Shown piece after piece: positions 42,022 to 52,799 of a stretch of 64,000 nucleotides of DNA; the stretch's first letter is position 1, and every line of letters starts with the position of its first letter. The DNA lies in assembly GCA_021464415.1 (NCBI GenBank), contig CM038471.1, positions 28,741,234 through 28,805,233 of the forward strand. Reading direction: 5' to 3'. The position numbers and the translations under genes were made by a program. The notes under the pieces were generated by a model. The model had not been told where the DNA came from. It did not search any database and worked only from the letters and a program-made list of their open reading frames with translations. Source of the stretch: Lonicera japonica. Its lineage: Eukaryota; Streptophyta; Magnoliopsida; Dipsacales; Caprifoliaceae.

Positions 42022-45000
42022 ATGGACTCTGCGCAGCTAGATCGACTTGAGGGTGACCAGGAGGAGGTTACTTTTACTGACGCTCAGGGCGTTCTCCGGT
42101 GCAGCCCTCATCATGATGACTGGGCAGACCTCGACTGGTATGGTGAGGATGGGGTGGACCGTGGTCGGGCGGTGGTCTACCGAGATGTGACCCGGGCTGC
42201 TCTAGTCCCGGACGTTCCTTGGCTCTTGATGGAGCCTGTTTCTCATGAGATCCGTCGACGATCTGTGGTATGTCTTTTTTTCGTGTATTTATCTTTTCTA
42301 TTATTTCTGTTGTTTCCTGCATGTATTTTGAACAATGTTAGTATGCATGCCTGCCTAGAAATAACGTCCGATTTAGTGAACACATACTTTTAATTGTGAT
42401 ACCCTTAAGGTTTAGAAAATTACATAATTGTACCCCCATAACTCTAAAAACTCTCATAACTATACCAAGATACCCTCAAGTTTTAAAAAATTACATAATT
42501 TACCCTTATAACTCTATAACTCTCATAATTATACCAAAGTACCCTCAGGTTTGGAAAATTACATAATTTACCCTTATAACCCTATAACTCTCATAATTAC
42601 ACCAAAGTACCCTCAGGTTTTGAAAATTACATAATTTACCCTTATAACCTTATAACTCTCATAATTACACCAAAGTACGCTCAGGTTTTGGAAAATTACA
42701 TAATTTACCCCTATAGCCCTATAACTCTCATAATTACACCAAAGTACCCTCAGGTTTAGAAAATTACAATAATTTACCCCTATAACCCTATAACTCTCAT
42801 AATTACACCAAAGTACCCTAAGATTTTGGAAAATTATGTAATTTACCCCTATAACCCTATAACTCTCATAATTACACCAAAGTACCCTCAGGTTTTTTGA
42901 AAATTATAATAATTTACCCCTATAACCCTATAACTCTCATAATTACATCAAAGTACCCTCAGGTTTGGAATATTACATAATTTACCCCTATAGCCCTATA
43001 ACTCTCATAATTACATCAAAGTACCCTCAGGTTTGGAAAATTACATAATTTACCCATATAACCCTATAACTCTCATAATTACACCAAAGTACTCTCAGGT
43101 TTTGGAAAATTATGTAATTTACCCCTATAACCCTATAACTCTCATAATTACACCAAAGTACCCTCAGGTTTGGAAAATTACGTAATTTACCCCTATAACC
43201 CTATAACTCTCATAATTACATCAAAGTACCCTCAAGTTTAGAAAATTACATAATTTACGCCTATAGCCCTATAACTCTCATAATTACATCAAAGTACCCT
43301 TAGGTTTGAAAAATTACATAATTTACCCCTATAGCCCTATAACTCTCATAATTACACCAAAGTACCCTCATAACCCTGTATTTATATCTATATTTCCGTT
43401 TTGTTGCGTGTAGTGGATCGGCTGAGGTTGGGATTCCCCCAAATCTATTTCTTCAGAGTGGCGACAGGCACCAGCACCTGTCCAGGAGTTGCTCCTTGTG
43501 ACTCCTTTCGGTTCTCTCTTTGATGCCCTCCCGGAGTAGGTATCTAGGGCGACTGTGTTGGTGTCGGCTCTGGCCTGTCATTGGTGGGACACCACTCATA
43601 CTTTCCACTGGAGCTGGGGGAGATGACGATGACCCCCTTGATTTATTTGCTTTGACTGGGATTCCTTCAGGGGGTCCCTATTCAGATTGACGTCCCCTTG
43701 CCTCTGACGGCAGAGGGCATCATTGGTGCACTAGGATGGTTTTCGAAGAAACGGAGTTCCGGTGATACGATTCCTCGGGCTGATTTGGTCTCACGATTAG
43801 CGACAGAGAGAGCCAGATTGATTGCTTCAGGAGCACCGATGACCCGCTAGGAGGCGCGTCAGTATGCCTGCGTCCTTCTCTTACTAACGCTCCACGATTT
43901 GTTCGAGGCCTGTGGGGGGGGGAAACGGCTCATCTCTGGAGGTTGCCCTATCTCCGGGATTTCAGTATCATGGTCGACTATGACTAGGGTGGCTTTATTC
44001 TTGTCGTCCTTTACGATGCTATGGACCAGGTTTCTCGACACTTAGCCCTGAACCTCAAGGGGCTTCTCTTTGCTGTGGGAGGTATTTATTTCTGTCTCTT
44101 ATTTCTGCTTTAGTCTCTGTATATTATCAGCTTGTTTGTTTGTTGATATTCTTTATGTCTCCTCTTCAGAGTTGGTTCATGGCTTATACCCGTCTGGGTC
44201 ACGCCCAGGTGGATCTCCTCGTTGAGAACGAGGACCAGTTTCCCTTTCTCTGCCGATTTATCGCGAGAAACTACAGGGCTCCCTATGTGTACCGGACTCG
44301 GGAGACTGGAGCTGCTGCCGTCCATGACCTGCTAGAGGGGTAGGTAAATATCTTAGTATTCTTTTTTTTCAATAAATAAATAAATAAAATAGAATATAAA
44401 TAACTGAAATAAAATTTTGTTCTCTTTTTAGATTAAGTGGGCCCCCTGGAGTGATCTGGATCTTCATATCGGGTATGGCCGCGCTCTGACCGCCTCGAGG
44501 ACCAGGCGGCTGATTAGGGACGAGTATGGCTTCTATTTCTATTTGGGCGAGAGAGTTATCCGCCAGCACACACCGGCCCAGTGGCCCCAAGTTCCTTTAT
44601 TTCCACCGGTTCTGATGAGGCGGATGGGTGAGATAGACCCGGTGACGGTGCAGGCCTTGGTTGATGGGCTCGGCTTTCAGACGTTCATCGAGGAGGGTGA
44701 CTACACTGCCTTTATTGCTCGCTATTTGATGAGGGGGCCAAAGGAGACTCGGGGACGGGTCTTCTATGAGAGATACTGGGCGTTGGGAGGTGATCCCAAC
44801 TATATACGAGGACAGACTCATTTGTCCCGGACGGTTCCCGGTCAGCTGCCGCCTGTCCCTGATCAGAGGGACAACATTTTGGATTTTGACGACGATGACC
44901 CTGAGGGAGAGAGGGACGTCCCTGCTAGTGCTGAGGGAGGCGATGATAGGCCCGAGGGAGGTGATGATAGACCCGAGGGCGATGATGGAGGTGGGGCAGC

Positions 45001-45955
45001 GGCTGTTCCAGAGTAGCCTCCTCAGACGACGCCTATGGAGGAGCAGCGTGCTGAGGGTTTTGAGTTTCTCACCGGTCCGTCAGTATCACCTGGGGTAGTT
45101 TTTGAGGCTGCTGAGAGAGAGGGAGAAGCTTTTTTTGAGCGATCTTGGGAGCCTGCGGATTTCGGGGTCGACTATGAGCAGTTTGGGCGGACCGCTCCTA
45201 CTACTGTGATTACTCCTTCCAGTGGGGTCCCGCCTCTAAGAGCGACTGCCACTCTAAGATCCTCTGGGTGTTCGCACCTTTGCTACGTTGACCCCCCTTC
45301 TATCGACTGTTATGGGCCCTCTGGCCTGATCTCCAGGTCTTGGGGGTTCTTCTTCCCGGCCTCCTCTATTCCCGATTCGCGAGGAGGGCGGGTCCACTTC
45401 TGCTGTTATACCGACGGGTTCGTCTGTTCGCCCGATAGATCTGCCACCACTTCCTCGGGATATCTCTTATATTGGCGCCGGTCTACGTCGATATACGGTG
45501 CCCTAATATCCTCTTCCTGAGGAGACGTTCGATTACTTGGGTGGTCGTCCTGATGACGAGGTATATGCCTTTTCTCTTCCCTTAATATCTCTTTATATCC
45601 GTGTTTATTTATTTTAACTATGCTGATTCCCCTTTCTTTTCTTTTTCAGCAGGTGAGCGTGCGTGTAGCAGATCTGAGAGCTTGACATTCCCAGTATCTC
45701 TACAGCTGGAACCTGCTCCAGTACGTCGGTCGAGACCCCACGCTATACATGCATGACTATCAGAGGGCGATCGATGTTTTCCTGCGGGCGGACGATCCTC
45801 TGCCGTCTTCTCATCCTCGGACAGAGTCCCAGAGGAGCATTAGTCGGACCTCTAGGCAATCGCGGTCCTCGGTGATTTGTCCCACGGCACCGGTCCAGTC
45901 GACGAGGCCTTCTCAGGCAACAGTTCCTTCTCACCTGGATGTCCCAGCGCGCTAG
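42022..45955 (+). pseudogene. Antisense gene 1: plant mobile domain protein, intron-containing
   Basis: Exon 1 (42022-42267) starts MDSAQLDRLEGDQEE and ends at a GTATGT donor. Intron 1 holds the 68-bp array and ends at TAG 43413. The next exon carries RLRLGFPQIYFF, then THTFHWSWG-EMTMTPL, the PMD hallmark 'THTFHLPVGE.T.TL.D', then DIVPLPLTAEGIIGAL-like sequence and YLRDFSIMVDYD to about 44081. Further exons: 44170-44343 (SWFMAYTRLGHAQVDLL) and 44432-45560 (RLIRDEYGFYFYLGERVIRQ, VLMRRMGEIDPVTVQALVDG, FIARYLMRGP; an acidic Gly/Asp tail), with a last exon 45650-45955 ending HLDVPAR. GT/AG pairs fit each junction. Frameshifts and stops (after DALPE, after AAAVPE) show decay. PMD proteins are nuclear in plants; in Tat elements such antisense ORFs are known but unexplained. 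Confidence 0.7.
42401..43376. repeat. 68-bp minisatellite, 14 units, in intron 1 of antisense gene 1
   Basis: Units contain CTATAACTCTCATAATTACA, CCAAAGTACCCTCAGGTTT and GAAAATTACATAATTTACCC. The anchor CTCTCATAA recurs near 42447, 42521, 42589, 42657, 42726, 42795, 42864, 42936, 43003, 43071, 43140, 43208, 43276 and 43344, a spacing of 67-74 and mostly 68-69. The first two units are the most diverged; the inner ones are nearly uniform, as in an actively expanding array. Confidence 0.95.
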
Positions 45956-46293
45956 GATAGATTAGTTTTCTTTTCTTGTATTTAGTTAGTTCAGAAAGAT
46001 ATGTAGTTTTTATTTTTTAGACATGTAGACAGAAATTTGGTTTTGAAAACTATTCTTTTATTGGATTTTATGAAAAATATTTATTTGTGTCTGATGATAT
46101 ACTTTTATTCTTTACCTGTGAAAAATATATTTATGTGAATTAGTAATATAGGAGCCATACCTTGTAACGCAGTGATACTTAGGGTCTCTGAAAAAGAACA
46201 TAGTGAGCACAAATGTATTCAGAAGTAATTCTTTTGGCAAGAATGACTCTTATGTGTAAGAAAAGCAAAAAATAGGTTGACACCAAAGGGGAT

Positions 46294-46395
46294 TGTCGCG
46301 CAACAATCCCTCCTGGATATGGGTTTGTCGCGCGACAAACAGGTACAAGAACCTCTTTTTTGTATAAATACACCCTTCTGTCTTCCTTCATCCCC
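46294..46395 (+). promoter_or_regulatory. Promoter of antisense gene 2 with two palindromes
   Basis: TGTCGCGCAACA at 46294-46305 and TGTCGCGCGACA at 46326-46337, then TATAAATA at 46363-46370 and a pyrimidine-rich stretch (46373-46395). It is the third promoter in the element with this motif upstream of TATA. Confidence 0.7.
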
Positions 46396-46443
46396 ACATC
46401 TTCCCAAAATATCTTCTTATCGCACAAATTCTGATTTCTCTTA

Positions 46444-47665
46444 TGTTGAAGCCCGAGATGCTCTGATATCTTCTGAAAATGGCTTGAACTTTGGTGCATT
46501 CAGTCCTTTGGCAGGCTGGTGCTATCGTCCTATAGATTTTTCCTTTTTGTTAGGCGCTTTGTATTTCTGAAGCCCTGCGGATCATCTTTTCCGTTTCGAG
46601 CTAGATAAGCTCTGCCCGACTTATGAAGAGTTTTCCTGGTTGTTGCGTTCTGATGTTCGTCTCCCGATGGCTGTTCCCATAGAAGAAATCGGTCCTCGAG
46701 ATATGCTTATTGCTCTGTTAGCCATTCCCCAAGTGGCTTGTGATGGTTTTATTAATGACGGGCTTCTTGACCTCCACAAAATGGTGAGGTTCTTTCATCG
46801 TTACGAAGAGAGAGCTTCTTATAGTGTGGGGCATACTGCGGCGGTCTTGATCTGTCTTGTTTCTGATATGCTACTAGTAACGGGCTCTTCTCGTGTTGAT
46901 CCGACTATTCTGAGTTTGATTTACTAGGCTAAAAATAGGGAGTCTATAGTGCCCATTGTTCTTGCAGAGACTCTGAATGGCCTAGATGATCTTCAAAGGG
47001 GAGCTTCACCCTTCTTCAGGGGAAGCCCGCGCTTGCTGTACATATGGCTGTTGGAGCGTTTCCGATCGGTGGGTTTCAACGGGGTTTGGCTTGACAATTC
47101 GATGCACTTCTTTCGTCGTCCCCTCTTTGGTGCTTTGACCATGTTTTTTTCTGATTGGACGGTGTGGTTTTCGGAGAATTTTTGGGCTCTCCGGTGGAAC
47201 ATTCCTTGGTGGAAGCTGAGGGCAATGGTGCTTAGTACTGGAGGGCAGAATTACGTTCGGCTCCGTGGGCTCTAGTTTACTTCATTTTATCTCCCATGAC
47301 GTGTTCTTCGGCAGTTCAACGTTTCTCAGGATGTTCCCCTCGGCCTGAACAACTTCTCTTCCGAGTCTAAGTTTGTGACTCAGCATGTTTCTTTATCAGT
47401 GGAGAGAATGTGGCGCGCTCGATTGACCTGTTAGTTCAACTATGTCCGTTTTGGTATTACCCGGCCCCTCCGGGCTGATATCATATGTTCTTATTGGGGG
47501 TCTCTGGAAGGGGAGCTGATTGATGATCCCTTCCAAATGGAGTGGTTCCAGTTTATGGACTCTGAGCCCACAGAGGAGACCATTGTCTTTGCGTACCAGA
47601 TCCTGCATGAAGTTCGAATTGACTTGGCTACTGAGGACCCTGTTTGGCCGACCCCTAGGGATTAG
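46444..47665 (+). pseudogene. Antisense gene 2: DUF7745-like Tat accessory protein
   Basis: Essentially one exon in a single + frame, interrupted by about five in-frame stops (46568, 46925, 47273, 47297, 47430). Readable order: FSFLLGALYF-SPADHLFRFE, CPTYEEFSWLLRSDVRLPM, RDMLIALLAIPQ, HTAAVLICLVSDMLL, VPIVLAETLNGLDDLQRG, SPRLLYIWLLERFRSVGF, WALRWNIPWWKLRAM, VLRQFNVSQ and a C-terminal DPFQMEWFQF. The pattern (PTYEEF, LAET..L, PLLYIWLLER, LRQF) is that of the family I know as DUF7745, found with Ogre-type elements. The start is uncertain: ATG 46444 is out of frame with the main frame, so an earlier non-ATG or lost start is possible. Function unknown. Confidence 0.65.
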
Positions 47666-47699
47666 GTCTTTCTGTATACTGTATCTCTTTTATAACTTT

Positions 47700-49245
47700 C
47701 GGTGTTCTGAACCACCTTAATAATACGAAGGACTGTTTTATGGGAAATAAATTTCTTTATAGTGTTTAAACCGGGCCTGAAGTCACTTCTCAGGTTGCCT
47801 ACGTTCCCCTCTTTTGATTTCTTCAAAAACATAATTTAGAGTTGGGGCTCAGGTTTACGTAGTTCTTATCTATTCATGTTATATCTATTGGTAATATTTC
47901 TTCAGTCGATCCATGTTGATCGGTGAATGTAATAATTGTCCGTCCAAGTCTGTGAGTATGGTGGCACTCCCTGTATCAATCTCTTTGACGATGTACGGCC
48001 CTGTCCACTTCTGCCCGAACTTTCCCCTTGGGTCTCTGGCTGGCTCTCGAATTTCTTTCAACACAATGTCGTTCTCATTGATACCCCGAGTCTTTACTTT
48101 CTGGTTAAATGCTCGAGCAATTCTCTTCTGATACCCTTTGTGTGGTACGCGGCTTTCAATCTTTTCTCATCCAATAGGGCCAGCTCATTGTAACGTGCCT
48201 AGACCCACTCCAGCTCATTGACTTGATTCTCTAGCATTACTCTGAGAGAGGGGACCTCTAACTCAACAGGGAGGACTGCTTCCATCCCGTATGTAAGGGA
48301 AAATAAGGTCGCCCCGGTAGAAACTCTCTCGGTGGTGCGATATCCCCACAATGCATATGGTAATTTTTCTAGCCAGTCACGACAGGTGTCGGTCATCTTG
48401 CTTAGGATATTCTTCAGATTCTTGTTGGCGGCCTCCACTACCCCATTGGTTTGTGGTCTATATGGCGAAGATCTGTGTCGGGTGATACCGTATTCCTCCA
48501 TGACTGTATTAGCCTCTCCTTCAAAGTGAGTGCTGTTGTCCAAGATGATTTTGTGTGGGACCCCATACCGGCAGATGATATTCCGTCTAATGAATCAGGC
48601 AACCTTTCTGGCGTCAAGGGTTTGGAAAGACTCGGCTTCTACCCTTTTGGTGAAGTAATCGATGGCCACTAGTATGAATTCATGACCGTTGCTTGCTTTA
48701 GGCGAAATTTTCCCAATGATGTCAATCCCCCAGGTTGCGAAAGGCCAGTGAACAGTCATGTTGTACAATTCTTTTGGAGGAAGCTTCTGAGATTTAACGT
48801 AGATTTGGCACTTGTGACAACAGCGTACGTGGTTAACGCAGTCGTTCTGCAAGGTAGACCAGTAATAACCTTGTCTGATGATTTTGCGGGCAAGTGTATG
48901 GCCGCTCATATGAGGTCCACAATCGCCCCCATCTATCTGATCCATCATTTTGACAGATTCTTCTTCAGTGAGACATTGAAGATGGGCCCCGTCGTAATTC
49001 CTCTTATATAGCCTCCCGGCGCAAAGTATAAATCTTGATGCTAATCTTCTGAGCGTAACCCGTGTTCTCTTGTCCGTTTGCTCGGGATACTGATGGTTTT
49101 TCAGCAGGTTCCAGATGTCGTAAAACCAAGTGGTTGAGTCCCAATTCTCTTCATTCTCTACTTCAAGGGCCATGAAGTGTGCTGGTCCTGATCTCCTTTG
49201 TACTGTAAGAGTTATTTCTTCCATCCCCTCCGGGATATCGATCAT
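47700..49245 (-). pseudogene. Tat/Ogre integrase
   Basis: Inserts the element cDNA. The first block (49245-48595) holds the HHCC zinc finger (GDCGPHMSGHTLARKIIRQG, then CCHKCQIY), the catalytic-core start (WPFATWGIDIIGKISPKASN) and DYFTKRVEAESF. The next frame (48543-48199) continues with the second Asp region (DNSTHFEG), SSPYRPQTNGVVEAANKNLK with the catalytic Glu, and GATLFSLTYGMEAVLPVELE. After a stop at 48199 the C-terminal region with RDPRGKFGQKWTGPYIVKEI runs to about 47910. One frame break and one stop, otherwise all catalytic residues remain. Confidence 0.88.
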
Positions 49246-50093
49246 AGATGTCAGGGTTGCTAGTGCGTCAGCAAAACTGTTTTGTGACCTGGGGACATAG
49301 TAAAACTCCGCATGCTCAAATCTTCCTGCGACATCCTCTAGTCGGGCAAGGTAAGGGACTAATTTTTCATCTCTGATCTTTCATTCCTTCAGGACTTGGT
49401 GGACCACTAATGCTGAATCTCCGTACACTTGTATTCTCCTTATACCCCTTTGGAGCGCGATCTCTAATCCAATTATACAGGTTTCATACTCGGCCATGTT
49501 ATTGGTGCAGAAGAAGTCTAGACGATACGATACCGGGGAGTGAGTTTGGTCTGGAGAGACTAACAGGATGCCTATCCTGTTCCCGTTTGGGTTGGCGCCT
49601 CGTCAAAGTACAATTTCCAGTCTTCATCTGTCTCAACATTCATAATAGTTTCGTTTGAGAATTTAGCTTCTTCTAGCATGTCCCCCAATATCAGATTGTG
49701 GGTTAGGTAGTCAGCTATGATCTTGCCTTTGACCGCCTTCTGGGTCATGTAGGTGATGTCAAATTCGGAGAGCAAGAATAACCATTTTGCCATACAGTTC
49801 AAGAGAGCTAGTTTCTCGAAGAGGTATTTCAACGGATCAATTCGTGATTCTAGGATGACCGGGAAAACCAGCATGTAATGCCGTAATTTCTGTGTTACCC
49901 AGACGAGAGCGGTGCATGATTTTTCCAATAGTGTGTAGTTTATCTTAAATGGGGACAACTTCTTGCTAATGTAATAGATGACCTGCTCTTTTCGTGTATC
50001 CGTCAGATGTTGGGCAAGCATGGCCCCCGCAGTCGAATCAATGACGGTCAGGTATAGAATTAGTGGCAGTCCGATCTGTGGCGGGGCTAACAC
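49230..50093 (-). pseudogene. Tat/Ogre tandem RNase H domains
   Basis: The first RNase H (50093-49690) reads LILYLTVIDSTAGAMLAQ, YYISKKLSPFKINYTLLEK, ALVWVTQKLRHYML and KGKIIADYLT; its first catalytic Asp position appears as TVIDST. A second, archaeal-type RNase H follows after EDWKLYFDEAP (49610) and a frame break: FCTNNMAEYE, GLEIALQRGIRRIQVYGDSA and NSFADALATLTSMIDIPEG (49500-49230), giving the D-E-D-D set. The extra RNase H is a defining trait of the Tat branch. Confidence 0.82.
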
Positions 50094-51260
50094 TGAGGGT
50101 TTGGAGAGGTAGTTTTTTATTCTATCAAAAGCTTCCTAGCACTGATCGTCCCATTCTCCTGATGAAGACTTCCTCAAGAGTTTGAAGATGGGTTCGCAAG
50201 TCTGAGTAAGTTGAGAGATGAACCTGCTGATGTACTGTAAATTACTCAAAAATCCCCGGACTTCTTTCTCGGTACGAGGCTCGGGCATATCTTAGATAGC
50301 TCGAACTTTGGCAGGGTCTACTTCGATTCCCTCTTTACTCACAACATAGCCCAGGAGTTTTCCATTGGTTACCCCGAACACACATTTCTGCGGATTGAGT
50401 CTCATCTGATACTGGCGGAGCCGGTCAAAAAAGGCTCGCAAGGCTGGTACATGGCCTTCCCTCTCCTTCGACTTGATTATCATGTCATCCACATATACTT
50501 CTACTTCTTTGTGAATCATGTCATGGAAGATAGTTGTAGCTGCCCTCTAATATGTTGCCCTGGCATTCTTCAGCCCGAATGGCATAACGGTGTAGCAATA
50601 CATTCCCCATAGTGTGATAAATGTTGTTTTCTCCTGGTGATCCAGGTGCATCTTGATCTGATTATACCTGGCGAAACCATCTACAAATGACTTCAGAGCA
50701 TGGTTAGCGGTATTATCCACTATCAAATCAATGTTGGGCAATGGGAAATCGTCTTTTGGGCAAGCTTTATTGAGATCTCGATAATCTACACACATGTGGA
50801 CCTTCCCATTTATCTTTGGAACGGGCACAATATTGGCTAACCATGAAGGGTATTCGATCACCCGCAAGAACCCCACACTCAGTTGTTTCATCACTTCTTC
50901 TTTTACTTTCAGGGACCATTCTGGCGTAAGCTTTCTTAATTTCTGCTTGACGGGTCTAAACTCCGGCTTGGTGTGTATCTCGTGCATGGCTATCTGGCTA
51001 TTCAAACATGGCATATCGGCATAGGACCAGGCAAAGACGTCCACGTACTCATTCAGAGTTTGTGTGAATTCCTCTCTTTCTGTCTCGCTTAGACTTGCCC
51101 CAATACGGACTTCTTTCCTTTCCTCTTTCGTCCCGAGGTTAATCACAAGAGTGTCTCCCTCCTCATTCTGTATACGTTGTTCGTCCCGTTCAAGGTGTTC
51201 GTTTAGTCTTTCCAACTCTATATAAGCAATTACAAAATTAATATTAATAGGATAACACAA
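50094..51260 (-). pseudogene. Tat/Ogre reverse transcriptase
   Basis: Copies the genomic RNA into DNA. 51260-50547 has DVFAWSYADMPCL, EFRPVKQKLRKLTPEWS, NIVPVPKINGKVHMCVDYRD, FPLPNIDLIVDNTANHA and TVMPFGLKNARATY. After a stop near 50547 the frame continues (50519-50292) with the catalytic EVEVYVDDMIIKSK (YVDD motif), RLNPQKCVFGVTNGKLLGYV and EGIEVDPAKVRAI. A second stop precedes PEPRTEKEVRGFLSNLQYIS. Residues match Ogre RT closely, with two point-type disruptions. Confidence 0.9.
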
Positions 51261-52090
51261 AATAGAGTCTTCTTCATTGATAATTGTGCTTACAAGTACA
51301 AGTTTGAAAAGTAAATCTAGGAGAGACTCCTCCTTAGCCCTACCATTGCTTTTATCTATTGCCCTTACAATTTCACTCTTTCCCCCCTTTTCCTAGTAAT
51401 CTGGATCAGCGTGTATTAAGTGTACGGGGTCGTCCCATGGCTCCTCATCCCCTAGAGCCATGACGTCGAAGAGATCTCCTATCAGTTCTTCCTCTTCATC
51501 TTCCTTGTCTTCATTTTCTTCTCTTGGCCCGATCGTTAACTTGGTAGAGAAGCTGTGCATAGTGTTTTCCTTGATATAAAGGTCCTTTTCATAGAAGATT
51601 TCCCATCCTGGAAGGTTCTCTCCGTTGCTATTTCTCTAAGGCTCCTGAAAGTCGCAAAACGGGAAGTCATATCCTTCTTTGATGAAAAACCCATTAAGAG
51701 AGCTAAAACTCAGATATTGATGCCCCCAACCCCTTTTTTCTTGGTTGTCTTCTTCGGTGTGTTGGTACCCCAACCCTTCTTTTTCATGCCTCGTTACTGG
51801 TTTTAAGGCCTGAAGTAATCCTGGCTGCCCCATTCCCAGACTGGCTCCAGGTAAATATTTCATCATCCTCAGCATATTGGTGATCTTGGAGCTGAGACCA
51901 GGGACATTATCAGGGGGAGATACCCGATTCTCTGGGTGGTGAGGGCTTACACTTGAGGCTCATAAGAAAAGCCTCCTAGCTGTATGCTTTAACTCATGAT
52001 GCCTAAGACAGGTAATTCTAGATCCGCCAAGGTCCTCTCAAGATCTCCTTGGATGGTGATTATCTTCCCTTAGAACGGTATCTTGATCTT
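51261..52090 (-). other. Protease-RT linker with G-patch-like stretch
   Basis: Element coding sequence in broken frames. One open piece (51875-51636) reads MLRMMKYLPGASLGM..., then EKEGLGYQ, resembling the Gly-rich 'GYEPGMGLG...GLGY' block between protease and RT of Ogre elements. An acidic stretch (EDEEEELIGDLFDVMALGD) lies at about 51510-51430 in another frame. Confidence 0.55.
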
Positions 52091-52771
52091 CTAGTGTAAG
52101 GAGGAGGGGAGTGCTCCTATGTCATGTAGCCATGCTCTTCCCAACAGGAGGTTAAAACTGGAGGGAATGTCTATGATTTGAAAATCGGCTCGAACATTTT
52201 CGGGACCGACCATGAGATCAAGCTTTAGAGAACCCAGAACGGCCCTTCTAGTGTTGTCATAGGCCCTGACGGTTACAGCGGATGGAGAAAGCTCTGAATC
52301 TAAGATACCAATGAGGACTTGTGGCAGAATTTTCCCCCGGGTGCGGACGGTAATATGGAGGGCCAGACTATGTTTCTTTCCCAGTGGAGATAAGTCTTCA
52401 TCCGAAAATGACAGACTTCTTTGGACTGTGAGTGACCCAATCATGTTTGGCAGTTGTTCGGGCGTGGAGTCTGGTGATATAACGGCCTCATCTAGGAGTT
52501 TGATGAAGGCGGTCCTGTGAGGTTTGGAGACAACCAGGAGGCCCCAAATGGTGATGTGTGCCTGTGTTTTTTTCAACTGTTCCAGTACTCGATCCTCTCC
52601 TATTTCCTTAGGAGGTGGTGATTTCTCGGTATCCATTGGGGGTGACTGATATACCCTCCCTGAGCGGGTAATTTGTTGTATCCAAAGGGATGCTGGATCT
52701 GATTCCTCTGAGATTTCTGATGATTCTGGATCCGTAGACCAACAGAAAGTTTTGGGGGAGGTCTCTGTCAT
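52091..52771 (-). pseudogene. Tat/Ogre protease region
   Basis: Aspartic protease that would cut the polyprotein. The 226-codon frame reads SGRVYQSPP near its start, later ILPQVLIGILDSELSPSAVT, VRAYDNTRRAVLGSLKLDL, GPENVRADFQIIDI and NLLLGRAWLHDIGALPSSLH. The order (hydrophobic strand, VRAYD, FQIIDI, LLGRAWLH, PSSLH) is that of Tat proteases, but the usual D-S/T-G is not plainly visible; ILDSE may be its altered remnant. The frame ends at a stop where the linker begins. Confidence 0.75.
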
Positions 52772-52799
52772 GCAGATTGTCTCATTGGGGAGGCCTCGG

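Noticed and set aside
42401..43376. CRISPR-like regular array
   Set aside because: Units are contiguous head-to-tail repeats with no unique spacers, and the context is a plant retrotransposon; it is a minisatellite. The same holds for the 63-bp array at 40404-40877.
43859..44821. Reverse-strand frames over antisense gene 1
   Set aside because: They are shadows of the + strand PMD exons, which carry the recognisable domain; they show no Tat coding motif on the - strand.
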